Source: Arcobacteraceae bacterium (GTDB taxonomy: Bacteria; Campylobacterota; Campylobacteria; Campylobacterales; Arcobacteraceae). Taken from it: a stretch of 64,000 nucleotides of DNA. Positions 9,336-18,107 of this stretch are shown in pieces. Under the pieces are notes generated by a model. The model was not told the DNA's origin and made no database searches. It worked only from the letters and a program-made list of their open reading frames with translations. Position 1 is the stretch's first letter; each line of letters opens with the position of its first letter. Location: contig JALNYH010000004.1 in NCBI GenBank assembly GCA_023229945.1, positions 70,558 through 134,557 on the forward strand. Direction: 5' to 3'. The position numbers and the translations under genes are program-made.

Positions 9336-9360
9336 AATCTAATAAAAGTATTATCTTTCA

Positions 9361-9407
9361 TCTACAAACTACCCTCTACAAACTATCCTCTAACACCTAA
9401 TATCTAC
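9361..9407. repeat. heptamer array (CTACAAA/CTACCCT/CTATCCT units)
   Basis: A run of 7-bp units beginning CTA, arranged as 14-bp pairs (CTACAAACTACCCT, CTACAAACTATCCT, CTAACACCTAATAT). It belongs to the same family as the arrays at 14709 and 15427. Confidence 0.6.
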
Positions 9408-9434
9408 TTTATCTTTTTTTTAGAAACTTTTGAA

Positions 9435-9440
9435 TATAAT
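9435..9440 (+). promoter_or_regulatory. probable -10 element of the dksA-like gene
   Basis: TATAAT lies 28 bases before the GTG at 9469. It argues against the in-frame TTG at 9430, which would start upstream of the promoter. Confidence 0.45.
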
Positions 9441-9468
9441 GTTCCAATTTTTTAATAAGGGAAATGTT

Positions 9469-9840
9469 GTGCCAAATAAAAAACAAATAGAAGAAATGAA
9501 AGCTGTTTTATTAGAAAGAAAAGATATAATACAGACAAACATTGATAATGGAAAGCAAAATATTGATTCACTGAAGAGTCAAGAGGTTAATGATGAGTTT
9601 GATTACGCTGAAGTAAGTAGTGATAGCTATACTGAAGGATTGATAATCAATCAACAAGTTGCTGAACTTGAAGAGATCAATTCTGCTTTAGCTCGAATCC
9701 AACATGGAACTTATGGTATTTGTGAAATGTGTGATGATGTGATATCATTAGGAAGATTAAAAGCTAAACCATTTGCAAAATATTGTATAGTATGTCGTGA
9801 GCTTGTAGAAAAAAATCTAAGCGCGCAAACAAAAAAATAA
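9469..9840 (+). CDS. dksA: DksA/TraR-family RNA polymerase-binding zinc protein
   Basis: DksA-type proteins enter the RNA polymerase secondary channel and, with ppGpp, adjust transcription initiation in the stringent response. From the GTG at 9469 the protein has 123 residues, the short form usual in this phylum. The N-terminal half is a charged coiled-coil region. The C-terminal zinc finger reads CEMC, 17 residues, then CIVC, with YGICEMC and the segment GRLKAKPFAKYC as in the family. The GTG start is supported by AAGGGA seven bases upstream and by the -10 box at 9435. The next gene starts 15 bases downstream. Confidence 0.88.
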   Translation: MPNKKQIEEMKAVLLERKDIIQTNIDNGKQNIDSLKSQEVNDEFDYAEVSSDSYTEGLIINQQVAELEEINSALARIQHGTYGICEMCDDVISLGRLKAKPFAKYCIVCRELVEKNLSAQTKK

Positions 9841-9855
9841 ACAAGGGGTTGTATT

Positions 9856-10872
9856 ATGGGGTTAAAAAAATATTTCTTTTTCTCATTACTGTTGATTATA
9901 GTTATAGCTGGTTATGTCTTTAGTGTAAATGCTAATGACTATAGAATTGCTTTTTTTGACTATGGAATTGTTTTGCCAATAGCTGTTTGGGTAGTAATAC
10001 CAGTAGTTATATTATTTTTATTGTCTTTTTTACATATGATATTCTATGGTATGAAAAGCTATTTTGAAAAAAATGCTTTTAAAAAAGATTTTGATAATAT
10101 CATACAATTATTAAAAGCTAAAATTGAAAAACAAGAATATAACCATGCATTTAAGACAACTGAAGCAAAAGAAATATCAGCTACTATTTCTCAGCTAGAT
10201 GTTGCACCTCAAAATTCTGAGTTTTCAACAACAAACAAAGAAATTCAAGATGTAGTATCAAAAATCAACAAAATCACTAGTGGTGAATATGTCCCTAGTA
10301 AAGAATTGAAACTCCCTAATACAAATCCAATAATGGAAATGAATCTTTTAAATAAATTAAAAGTTGATAGTGATTTTGCTCTAGATGTTATCAAAAAAAG
10401 CACTAATTATACTCAAAAAACAGTTGATGCATCAATACAAAGTTTAATTAAAAATAAATCTATTACAACAATAAGAAAGAATTTTGATTCAATAAAATTT
10501 AATAAAGATTTAGCATTTGACCTTTTTGAAAAAGATAGTGAGAAAAAAGAAAGTTTTTCTTTATCTCGTGAAGAAATCATTAAAATCGTATCACCTTTAG
10601 AATTTGCTAAAAATGACTATCTAAGACTAGCAAAAATATATAAAAAATCTTTTTCTCCTGAAGAGATAATAAAACTTTTTGAAGATTTAAGTACAAAAAA
10701 TGAAGATGCAAATTATGCTTATTTATACATATTATTTGAATACGAAATGCTTGATAGTATAAGAGAAATTTTACACAATAGTGCAAATAATGACTATCTA
10801 CCATTTAAAGCATTATTAGATCTTAAAGGTGCTGGTAAACACTATAGATTAGATAGCCTTTGTTTAAATTAA
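9856..10872 (+). CDS. conserved two-TM membrane protein of Campylobacterota, function unknown
   Basis: A 338-residue protein with two membrane segments near the N-terminus (about 6-25 and 40-62) and a long, mostly helical, charged cytoplasmic part. I recognise no enzymatic motif. It sits between the dksA-like gene (15 bp) and dus (19 bp) on the same strand, so all three may be co-transcribed. GGGG lies close to the start ATG as a ribosome-binding site. Confidence 0.75.
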   Translation: MGLKKYFFFSLLLIIVIAGYVFSVNANDYRIAFFDYGIVLPIAVWVVIPVVILFLLSFLHMIFYGMKSYFEKNAFKKDFDNIIQLLKAKIEKQEYNHAFKTTEAKEISATISQLDVAPQNSEFSTTNKEIQDVVSKINKITSGEYVPSKELKLPNTNPIMEMNLLNKLKVDSDFALDVIKKSTNYTQKTVDASIQSLIKNKSITTIRKNFDSIKFNKDLAFDLFEKDSEKKESFSLSREEIIKIVSPLEFAKNDYLRLAKIYKKSFSPEEIIKLFEDLSTKNEDANYAYLYILFEYEMLDSIREILHNSANNDYLPFKALLDLKGAGKHYRLDSLCLN

Positions 10873-10891
10873 TTAAAGGTGGATTAAATAA

Positions 10892-11866
10892 GTGGAGAAA
10901 ACAAAAGAATTAAATATAATAGATTTTTCAAATCCGTTAATGGTTCTTGCTCCACTTGCTGGATATACTGACTTACCTTTTAGATCTGTTGTCAAGAAAT
11001 TTGGTGCAGATGTTACTATAAGTGAGATGATTAGCTCAAATGCACTTGTTTATAACTCCAAAAAAACATTTAAAATGCTTACAAAATCTCCAAATGAAAC
11101 ACCATATATTGTACAGATTTCAGGTAATGACCCAGCTATTATCAAAGCTGCGGTTGAGATTTTAAACGATATTGATGGAATTGATGGAATTGATTTAAAC
11201 TGTGGATGCCCCGCACCGAAAGTTTTTAATCATGGAAGTGGCTCAAATTTACTTGGGGATTTAAAACGCCTTGAAGAAATACTTAGCACCATCAAACTTC
11301 ATTCTAAAAAGCGTTATACTACTGCAAAGATAAGAATTGGAGTTGATGAAAAAATTCCTGTAGAAATTGCAAAAGTAGTCGAAGGTGCTGGGGCAGATAT
11401 GATGTGGGTACATGGGCGTACTAGAAAAGGTGCATATAAAGCACCAGTTGATTATGATGCAATAAAAGCCATAAAAGAGAGTGTAAAAATTCCAGTTATT
11501 GCAAATGGTGATATTACGGATTACACCAAAGCCAAATGGGTATTAGAACATACTGGTGCAGATGGTGTAATGATAGGTCGTGGGGCTATTGGTAAACCTT
11601 GGATTTTTCATCAAATAAAACATAATGAACAAAATATTGATTTAGAGTTAAAAAAAGAAGTAATTTTAGAACATTTTGATAAAATGGTAGAGTTTTATGA
11701 AGAATATGGTGTTGTAATGTTTAGAAAACATTTACATGACTATTCAAAAGGTTATAATGGAGCTAGTGAATTTAGAAGTTTAGTAAATACTATTACTGAT
11801 TCAAAGCAATTAAGAGATGTAATAGAAAAATTTTTTAAAAGCCAAATTACGCAATCTAAACTGTAA
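10892..11866 (+). CDS. dus: tRNA-dihydrouridine synthase
   Basis: An FMN enzyme that reduces specific uridines in tRNA to dihydrouridine. The TIM-barrel motifs are all visible: LAPLAGYTDLPFR at the N-terminus, DLNCGCPAPKV with the catalytic Cys, KIRIGVD, VHGRTRKGAY, IANGDI, and DGVMIGRGAIGKPWIF. At 324 residues it matches DusB-like proteins. Translation starts at a GTG with AAAGGTGGA eight bases upstream. Confidence 0.93.
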   Translation: MEKTKELNIIDFSNPLMVLAPLAGYTDLPFRSVVKKFGADVTISEMISSNALVYNSKKTFKMLTKSPNETPYIVQISGNDPAIIKAAVEILNDIDGIDGIDLNCGCPAPKVFNHGSGSNLLGDLKRLEEILSTIKLHSKKRYTTAKIRIGVDEKIPVEIAKVVEGAGADMMWVHGRTRKGAYKAPVDYDAIKAIKESVKIPVIANGDITDYTKAKWVLEHTGADGVMIGRGAIGKPWIFHQIKHNEQNIDLELKKEVILEHFDKMVEFYEEYGVVMFRKHLHDYSKGYNGASEFRSLVNTITDSKQLRDVIEKFFKSQITQSKL

Positions 11867-11921
11867 AGTAGTTGTGTTAATTTATTGAATTCTATTGTAT
11901 AATTTAAAATAAGGTACAAAA

Positions 11922-12755
11922 TTGAAACAAACATATTATGAATTAAAAATAACTCCAAGTAGTTATTACGAACTTTTTTTGGATTTGATACTAAGTATTA
12001 GTGATGATGCTATCGAGGAAATAGATAATAGTATCATAATTAGAAGTACAGAAGAGCTTCAAGAGATTATGGATGGGATTGAAGCATTTAGCAAAGAATT
12101 AAGTATGGCTTTTGACCAAGATATCAATTGTGAGCTAACATTACAAATAAAAGAAAATGAAGACTGGATTACAAAATATAAGAATAGTATCACTCCTGTG
12201 AGTGCTGGATTGTTTTATATTTATCCAAGTTGGGAAGAACCAAGTAATGATAAAATAAATATCAAAATAGACCCTGCTTTGGCTTTTGGTAGTGGACATC
12301 ATGAAACAACAAGTAGTTGTTTGGAAGCTATTTCAAAATATGTAAAAGAGGGAAATACATTACTAGATGTTGGTACTGGAAGTGGTATATTGGCAATCGC
12401 AGCAAAAAAACTTGGAGCTGTTTGTCATATTTGTGACACGGATGAGCTATCAATAGAAAATAGTGTCAAAAATTTTGAGCTAAATAGCGTAAATGCTGAT
12501 AAAGCTTGGGTTGGAAGTATATCAAAAACAAAAGAAAAATATGATATAGTTGTAGCTAATATTGTAGCTGATGTATTGATAATGATTGCTAATGATTTAA
12601 AAAATAGCTTAAATGAGAACTCAACACTTATACTATCAGGTATTTTAGATAAATATGCTGATAAAGTTACAAAAAAATTTAGTGATTTAGAAATAATTGA
12701 GCAAATAACTAAAAATGAATGGACAACAATAGTATTTAAGAAAGGAAAGAATTAA
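11922..12755 (+). CDS. prmA: ribosomal protein L11 methyltransferase
   Basis: Trimethylates L11 using SAM. The N-terminal substrate domain (about 1-100) begins KQTYYELKITPSSYYELF. The catalytic domain shows IDPALAFGSGHHETT, the SAM motif LLDVGTGSGILAIAA and VVANIVADVL. I use a TTG start at 11922: AAGG lies seven bases upstream, a TATAAT sits at 11898, and the resulting N-terminus matches the family. It is followed after three bases by ftsH, the order known from Campylobacter. Confidence 0.92.
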   Translation: MKQTYYELKITPSSYYELFLDLILSISDDAIEEIDNSIIIRSTEELQEIMDGIEAFSKELSMAFDQDINCELTLQIKENEDWITKYKNSITPVSAGLFYIYPSWEEPSNDKINIKIDPALAFGSGHHETTSSCLEAISKYVKEGNTLLDVGTGSGILAIAAKKLGAVCHICDTDELSIENSVKNFELNSVNADKAWVGSISKTKEKYDIVVANIVADVLIMIANDLKNSLNENSTLILSGILDKYADKVTKKFSDLEIIEQITKNEWTTIVFKKGKN

Positions 12756-12758
12756 CAT

Positions 12759-14708
12759 ATGCGAAATTTTAATCAAAATAACAACAACCAAGATCCAAAG
12801 AAAAATGGGGGTGGCAATAATTTTTTCAATAACAACCCCTTGATGGTTTTTGTTTTATTTTCAGTTTTAACAATCTTTTTGTTCAAAACTTTTTTTGGAG
12901 AAGAGACACAAACGAATAACAATATGAACCAATATGCTCAAACTAAGCAAAAAAGCACTTCATATTCTGAAGTTAAAAATTTAATCAAATCTGGACAAGT
13001 TGAGTATGTAAGTATTGGAAATACAATGATTAGAGCTGTTACAAAGCCAAGTGGTGGAGTACAAACTACATATAGTGCAAAAAGAATTGTTCCTGATGAG
13101 ACATTGATACCAATATTAGAAGAAAGAGAAGTTAATTATACAGGTGTGAGTGAAGAAAACTTACTTGCTGATATGCTTTTTGGTTGGGTATTGCCTATAT
13201 TTATTTTCTTTGCTATTTGGATGTTTTTGGCATCTCGTATGCAAAAAAATATGGGTGGAGGAGGAATCCTTGGAATGGGGAACTCAAAAAAACTTATAGA
13301 TACAGAAAAGCCAAAAGTAAAATTTGAAGATATGGCTGGAAATAAAGAAGCAAAAGAAGAAGTTCAAGAAATAGTTGAGTTTTTAAGATCACCTGATAGA
13401 TATATCAAACTAGGTGCTCAAATACCAAAAGGAATCCTACTAGTAGGCCCTCCAGGAACAGGTAAAACACTTCTTGCAAAAGCAGTTGCTGGTGAGGCTG
13501 ATGTACATTTCTTATCAGTATCAGGTTCGAGCTTTATAGAGATGTTTGTGGGTGTTGGGGCTAGTCGTGTGAGAGACCTTTTTGAACAAGCAAAAAAAGT
13601 AGCACCTGCTATTATATTTATAGATGAGATTGATGCTATTGGTAAAAGTAGAGCAAGTGCTGGTATGATGGGTGGAAACGATGAAAGAGAACAAACTCTA
13701 AATCAACTTCTAGCTGAAATGGATGGTTTTGCTACTGAAGTTGCACCTGTAATCGTCCTAGCTGCTACAAATAGACCAGAAGTTCTTGACCCAGCACTTC
13801 TTAGACCAGGAAGATTTGATAGACAAGTTTTGGTTGATAAACCAGACTTTGAAGGTAGAAAAGAGATACTTCAAGTGCACATCAAAGATGTGGTACTTGC
13901 AAAAGATGTAGATTTGGTAGATGTTGCTAGAATGACAGCAGGACTAGCAGGGGCAGATTTGAAAAATATAGTAAATGAAGCAGCCCTTTTAGCTGGAAGA
14001 AATAATAAAGATGTTGTAGAACAAACTGACTTCAAAGAAGCAGTTGAGAGACAAATCGCTGGTTTAGAGAAAAAAAGTAGAAGAATTTCTCCTAAAGAGA
14101 GAAAAATTGTAGCTTATCATGAAAGTGGTCATGCACTTATAGCTGAAGTTACAAAAGGGGCAAAAAAAGTAAACAAAGTTTCTATTGTCCCAAGAGGTCT
14201 TGCGGCTTTGGGATATACTTTGAATACTCCAGAAGAAAATAAATATCTTATGCAACGACATGAGCTTATAGCTGAAGTAGATGTATTACTAGGTGGGAGA
14301 GCTGCAGAAGAAGTATTTATCGGTGAGATTAGTACAGGTGCAGGAAATGACCTTGAACGAGCTACTGATATACTTAAATCTATGGCAAGTGTATATGGTA
14401 TGAGTGAATTTGCTGGACTTATGGTACTAGAAAAAAGACAAAATGGCTTCTTAGGTGGAGGTATGAGCTCAAAAGATTATAGTGATGGAATGTCACAAAA
14501 ACTTGATGCATTTATCAAAGATACATTGACTCAAAGATATGAAGAAGTAAAAATAATTTTAAATAAAAATAAAGAAGCAATAGAGCAAATGACCAAAGAA
14601 TTACTTGATATTGAAGTAATCACTGGTGTTAGAGTAAGAGAGATTATCAAAGACAATGGTGGAGTTGTATTTGAAGATGAAGATCTTCATACGGAAGCGT
14701 TGAAGTAG
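12759..14708 (+). CDS. ftsH: ATP-dependent zinc metalloprotease FtsH
   Basis: A membrane-bound AAA+ protease that removes misfolded membrane proteins and short-lived regulators. An Asn/Gln-rich N-terminus precedes two membrane segments (about 28-45 and 140-160) with a periplasmic domain between them. Walker A is GPPGTGKT, Walker B is IIFIDEIDA, and the SRH region contains RPGRFDRQV. The protease site is HESGH, with a downstream acidic ligand in the usual region. At 649 residues it is a normal length. It starts three bases after prmA. Confidence 0.97.
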   Translation: MRNFNQNNNNQDPKKNGGGNNFFNNNPLMVFVLFSVLTIFLFKTFFGEETQTNNNMNQYAQTKQKSTSYSEVKNLIKSGQVEYVSIGNTMIRAVTKPSGGVQTTYSAKRIVPDETLIPILEEREVNYTGVSEENLLADMLFGWVLPIFIFFAIWMFLASRMQKNMGGGGILGMGNSKKLIDTEKPKVKFEDMAGNKEAKEEVQEIVEFLRSPDRYIKLGAQIPKGILLVGPPGTGKTLLAKAVAGEADVHFLSVSGSSFIEMFVGVGASRVRDLFEQAKKVAPAIIFIDEIDAIGKSRASAGMMGGNDEREQTLNQLLAEMDGFATEVAPVIVLAATNRPEVLDPALLRPGRFDRQVLVDKPDFEGRKEILQVHIKDVVLAKDVDLVDVARMTAGLAGADLKNIVNEAALLAGRNNKDVVEQTDFKEAVERQIAGLEKKSRRISPKERKIVAYHESGHALIAEVTKGAKKVNKVSIVPRGLAALGYTLNTPEENKYLMQRHELIAEVDVLLGGRAAEEVFIGEISTGAGNDLERATDILKSMASVYGMSEFAGLMVLEKRQNGFLGGGMSSKDYSDGMSQKLDAFIKDTLTQRYEEVKIILNKNKEAIEQMTKELLDIEVITGVRVREIIKDNGGVVFEDEDLHTEALK

Positions 14709-14812
14709 GTTGTAGTTTGTAGTTTGTAGGTGTTAGGTTGTAGTTTGTAGAGAAGAATACTACCATCTAACACCTACCATCTAACACCTACCATCTAATA
14801 ACTAACAACTAA
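14709..14812. repeat. heptamer arrays in inverted orientation
   Basis: The left arm consists of GTAGTTT/GTAGGTG/TTAGGTT-type 7-bp units and the right arm of CTACCAT/CTAACAC units. Segments such as GGTGTTAG and CTAACACC are complementary, so the gap can fold into a long imperfect hairpin. The right end runs into CTAATAACTAACAACT units. It lies between ftsH and the psd-like gene. Confidence 0.65.
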
Positions 14813-14829
14813 AATAAAAGGGAGTAAAA

Positions 14830-15426
14830 ATGTCAAATAAATTTATAATTGCACAAGAAGGGTTTAAACCATTAGCTATAGTTGCTGGTATATGGTTTGT
14901 ATTAAAATTTATATTATCATGTGATATTATAGGTAATTTGATATTTTTACTTTTTATATTTATGGCATATATATTTAGAAATCCAGAAAGAGAAATATAT
15001 ACATCAGCTAATGAGATTGCTTCGCCAATAGATGGTAAAGTAGTAGCAATTGACTCTAAAGATGGTAAAAGTTTTATATATGTAGATGTGTCATTATTAG
15101 ATGCTCATTTATTGAGATCACCTGATGATACAAAAATAGAGATTGAGTCAACTAGACATGGTATTCATCTGAATCCTAATACAAAAACTGGAAAACTTTT
15201 AAATGAACAAATAGTTCTTGATTGCCAATCTCTCAAACTCCACCTCCTTAGTGGAGTATGTAGATTTGATATAATAATTAATAATACGGGAGTAGTCCCT
15301 AAAGGTAAGAGATTTGGGTTCTTTTTGCAAGGTGTTGCAAAAATTGAAATTGATAATAATATAAAAATACCAGTTAAGATAGGTGATAAACTATTGGCTG
15401 GGGAGAGTATTATAGCAATAAAATAA
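14830..15426 (+). CDS. phosphatidylserine decarboxylase-like protein lacking the pyruvoyl serine
   Basis: A 198-residue protein with two N-terminal membrane segments and the fold pattern of short (archaetidylserine-type) decarboxylase proenzymes: IASPIDGKVVAI, VSLLDAHLLRSP, then VPKGKRFGF and VKIGDKLLAGESIIA. In active enzymes the segment after RFG contains a Gly-Ser where autocleavage creates the pyruvoyl cofactor. Here that segment reads FFLQGVAKIEI, with Val in the Ser position. I therefore infer no autocleavage. A homologue annotated as decarboxylase-related also follows ftsH in Campylobacter. Its role may be regulatory or structural in phospholipid synthesis. GGGAG lies upstream of the ATG. 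Confidence 0.75.
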   Translation: MSNKFIIAQEGFKPLAIVAGIWFVLKFILSCDIIGNLIFLLFIFMAYIFRNPEREIYTSANEIASPIDGKVVAIDSKDGKSFIYVDVSLLDAHLLRSPDDTKIEIESTRHGIHLNPNTKTGKLLNEQIVLDCQSLKLHLLSGVCRFDIIINNTGVVPKGKRFGFFLQGVAKIEIDNNIKIPVKIGDKLLAGESIIAIK

Positions 15427-15512
15427 TAGTTTATAGGTGTTAGATGGTAGTTTGTAGTTAGGGATTTTGTATTTTACCTACTATCTACCATCTACAAACT
15501 ACTATCTAATAT
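15427..15512. repeat. heptamer arrays in inverted orientation
   Basis: The left arm reads as 7-bp units TAGTTTA, TAGGTGT, TAGATGG, TAGTTTG, TAGTTAG. The right arm reads CTACTAT, CTACCAT, CTACAAA, CTACTAT, CTAATAT. The arms are largely complementary around an AT-rich centre, giving a potential large hairpin just before the leuA ribosome-binding site. Confidence 0.65.
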
Positions 15513-15522
15513 CGGAGATAAA

Positions 15523-17088
15523 ATGAATAATATAGATAATAATAGAATAATAATATTTGATACAACATTGAGAGATGGAGAGCAGTCTCCTGGTGCTTCT
15601 ATGAATACTGAAGAGAAAATAAAAATTGCTATTCAGTTGCAAAAATTGGGAGTTGATGTGATAGAAGCTGGTTTTGCAGCTGCTAGTCCTGGGGATTTTG
15701 ATGCGATAAGTCAAATTGCAAATGTTGTTGATAAAAGCATAGTATGTTCTTTGGCAAGGGCTACAGAAAATGATATCAAACAAGCTGGACTTGCAATTGC
15801 TAATGCAAAAAATAGAAGAATTCATACTTTTATAGCAACAAGCCAAATTCATATGGAACATAAATTGAAAATGGCTCCTGACAAAGTAGTCCAAAAAGCT
15901 ATTGAAGCAGTAAGTTATGCAAAAACATTTGTGGATGATGTAGAATTTAGCTTAGAAGATGCTGGAAGAAGTGAAATGTCTTTTATGAAAGAGGTTATTG
16001 ATGCAGTCATAGGTGCGGGTGCAAAAACTATCAACTTGCCAGATACTGTGGGATATAGATTTCCTGATGAAATCAAAGCAATGGTTGCTGAGTTGCACAA
16101 GTTTATAAATGGAAGAGCTGTAATATCATTACACAACCACAATGACTTAGGATTAGGTGTGGCTAATACATTAGCAGGAATTACAGCAGGGGCTAGACAA
16201 GTAGAATGTACAATAAATGGTTTGGGTGAGCGAGCTGGTAATGCGGCTATGGAAGAGATAGTGATGGCTATTAAAACTAGAAAAGATTTATTTGATGGGT
16301 TATATACAAGTATTAATACAAAAGAGATATATACTACAAGTAAATTGGTAGCTACAATTACGGGTATTGAGCCTCAACCAAACAAAGCGATAGTTGGTAA
16401 AAATGCTTTTGCACATGAAAGTGGAATACATCAAGACGGAATGTTGAAATGTCAAGAAACTTATGAGATTATGAAGCCAAGTGATATTGGACTTGATAAA
16501 AATAACTCTATAGTATTAGGCAAACATTCAGGTCGTGCGGCATTTAAAGATAAAATAAAACAATTAGGGTTTGATGATATTAGCGAAGATGATGTACAAA
16601 TCGCGTTTGATAAATTTAAAGTTTTAGCTGATAAGAAAAAAGAGATTACTGATGATGATATATCTATATTGATTACAGATGAATCTTTGAATAAAAACAA
16701 AGTTTATGAGTTGATTTCTTTACAAATTGCTGATTGTAGTAATGGAATGGCAAGTGCTGCGGTGTGTATAAAATTCAATGATGAATTGATACAAGATGCA
16801 GCTGTAGGGGATGGTACTATAGATGCAATATTCAAAACAATAGACAGAATCACTGGATATAAGGGTGAGCTAAATGACTATAGTGTAAAAGCTGTTAGTG
16901 AAGGTAAAGATGCTTTGGCAAAGGTTATTTGTAAAGTAACATTTAACTCAGACAATCCTCCAATGATAGGACATGGATTGAGCCTTGATACTATGCTTGC
17001 AAGCGGAAGAGCTTATATAGGGGCATTGAATAGCTACTTATCTATGAAAGATAATCTAAGAAGCAAATCAAATCCACACCAAGTTTAA
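15523..17088 (+). CDS. leuA: 2-isopropylmalate synthase (bacterial type 1, full length)
   Basis: Condenses acetyl-CoA with 2-oxoisovalerate in the first committed step of leucine synthesis. The catalytic TIM barrel begins IIIFDTTLRDGEQSPGAS, with the metal-binding Asp and later HNHNDLG. The C-terminal part (about 390-515) is the LeuA dimer regulatory domain that normally senses leucine. At 521 residues it is complete. GGAGA precedes the ATG. A second, shorter synthase of a different subfamily lies at 53521-54837. Confidence 0.93.
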   Translation: MNNIDNNRIIIFDTTLRDGEQSPGASMNTEEKIKIAIQLQKLGVDVIEAGFAAASPGDFDAISQIANVVDKSIVCSLARATENDIKQAGLAIANAKNRRIHTFIATSQIHMEHKLKMAPDKVVQKAIEAVSYAKTFVDDVEFSLEDAGRSEMSFMKEVIDAVIGAGAKTINLPDTVGYRFPDEIKAMVAELHKFINGRAVISLHNHNDLGLGVANTLAGITAGARQVECTINGLGERAGNAAMEEIVMAIKTRKDLFDGLYTSINTKEIYTTSKLVATITGIEPQPNKAIVGKNAFAHESGIHQDGMLKCQETYEIMKPSDIGLDKNNSIVLGKHSGRAAFKDKIKQLGFDDISEDDVQIAFDKFKVLADKKKEITDDDISILITDESLNKNKVYELISLQIADCSNGMASAAVCIKFNDELIQDAAVGDGTIDAIFKTIDRITGYKGELNDYSVKAVSEGKDALAKVICKVTFNSDNPPMIGHGLSLDTMLASGRAYIGALNSYLSMKDNLRSKSNPHQV

Positions 17089-17112
17089 AACCGACTATAG
17101 TCGGTTTTAAAC
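17083..17112 (+). terminator. palindromic terminator after leuA
   Basis: A 30-bp perfect palindrome with the half-site GTTTAAAACCGACTA. It ends in TTTTAAAC and contains the leuA stop codon. Confidence 0.7.
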
Positions 17113-17275
17113 AACTAATAACTAACAACTAAAAACTAACAATTAATAACTAATAACTTATGTATTGCTTCGCAATGGATATACAATTATTAGATTTTTT
17201 TCAATTCACGACTTACATTTTACAACTCACTAATCACTAATCACGATTTACGACTCACGCTTTATGCAATTTTAA
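17113..17275. repeat. heptamer arrays and a small hairpin upstream of rpmH
   Basis: AACTAATAACTAACAACT-type 7-bp units are followed by the hairpin ATTGC-TTC-GCAAT and then a second array with units such as TCACTAA/TCACGAT. There is no coding potential. The rpmH promoter follows immediately. Confidence 0.6.
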
Positions 17276-17287
17276 GCTTATTTTAAA

Positions 17288-17293
17288 TATAAT
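17288..17293 (+). promoter_or_regulatory. probable -10 element of the rpmH operon
   Basis: A perfect TATAAT 34 bases before the rpmH start, downstream of the repeat block. Confidence 0.5.
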
Positions 17294-17327
17294 CCCACAC
17301 TAAATTTTAAATAAAAAAGGGTTTCTT

Positions 17328-17462
17328 ATGAAAAGAACATTCCAACCACACAATACTCCTAAAAAGAGAACACATGGTTTCAGAGCTAGAATGGCTACAA
17401 AAAATGGTAGAGCTGTACTTGCTAGAAGAAGAGCTAAAGGTAGAAGAAAATTAACTGTTTAA
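17328..17462 (+). CDS. rpmH: 50S ribosomal protein L34
   Basis: A 44-residue, very basic protein starting MKRTFQPHNTPKKRTHGFR and ending RRKLTV, the classic L34 pattern. AAAAAAGGG lies about seven bases upstream. It is the first gene of the cluster rpmH-rnpA-yidD-yidC-jag-mnmE, and the next gene begins inside it. Confidence 0.97.
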   Translation: MKRTFQPHNTPKKRTHGFRARMATKNGRAVLARRRAKGRRKLTV

Positions 17463-17797
17463 GTAGTGAATATAGATTAAAAACTACAAAAGAGTTTAAT
17501 AAAGTCTATAAAACTAATACAAAATGGCACACTACTTCTTTTGTAGTTTTTTTTCAAAATGATACAATTTTAAAAAATGGTTTCGTTGCATCCAAAAAAG
17601 TTGGGAATGCAGTTCAACGAAATAGTGCCAAAAGAAGATTAAAAGCGGTATTTTTAGAATATTGCAATAACATAAAAAGCGGTCAATATGTTTTTGTCGC
17701 AAAAGAAACTATAGAGCAAAAAGGCTATGAAGATTTAAAAAAAGATTTTCTTTTTGCTCTTAAAAGAATGAAACTACTTAATGAAAAAAGTATTTAG
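17450..17797 (+). CDS. rnpA: ribonuclease P protein component, probable ATT start
   Basis: The protein subunit of RNase P, which matures tRNA 5' ends. The frame encodes SEYRLKTTKEFNKVYK, then WHTTSFVVFF, and the RNA-binding signature KVGNAVQRNSAKRRLK, all in the family order. The frame opens after a stop at 17441 and has no ATG, GTG or TTG before the conserved N-terminus. The best start is ATT at 17450, with AAAGG nine bases upstream, giving 115 residues and a 13-base overlap with rpmH. The exact start is an inference. The 3' end overlaps yidD by 17 bases. Confidence 0.88.
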   Translation: MNCLSSEYRLKTTKEFNKVYKTNTKWHTTSFVVFFQNDTILKNGFVASKKVGNAVQRNSAKRRLKAVFLEYCNNIKSGQYVFVAKETIEQKGYEDLKKDFLFALKRMKLLNEKSI

Positions 17798-18107
17798 CCT
17801 CCTCATAAATTTTTATCAAAAATATCTTTCTATTTTATCACACGGAAGTTGTAGATATTATCCTACTTGTTCAGAATATTCTAAATGGCAATTCGAAAAC
17901 AATTCTTTTTTTAAGGCAATTTATCTTACAATTACAAGGATTTTGAGATGCAACCAACTTTTTCGTGGTGGTCTTGATTATCCGAAGGTTAGAATTAACC
18001 ACAAAAACAAAAAAATAATGCATAAAAGAGTAATTATCAAATATTGGTTTGTTCCAATAGGAGATGGATATTTTTATGTAATCAAAAATTGGGAAAGAAA
18101 TAAATGA
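17781..18107 (+). CDS. yidD: membrane protein insertion efficiency factor
   Basis: A small inner-membrane-associated protein that aids YidC-dependent insertion. The diagnostic segment SCRYYPTCSEYS is present, with downstream LRCNQLFRGGLDYP. At 108 residues it is slightly longer than the usual 70-90, with a basic tail. It overlaps rnpA upstream and yidC (ATGA) downstream. Confidence 0.92.
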   Translation: MKKVFSLLINFYQKYLSILSHGSCRYYPTCSEYSKWQFENNSFFKAIYLTITRILRCNQLFRGGLDYPKVRINHKNKKIMHKRVIIKYWFVPIGDGYFYVIKNWERNK

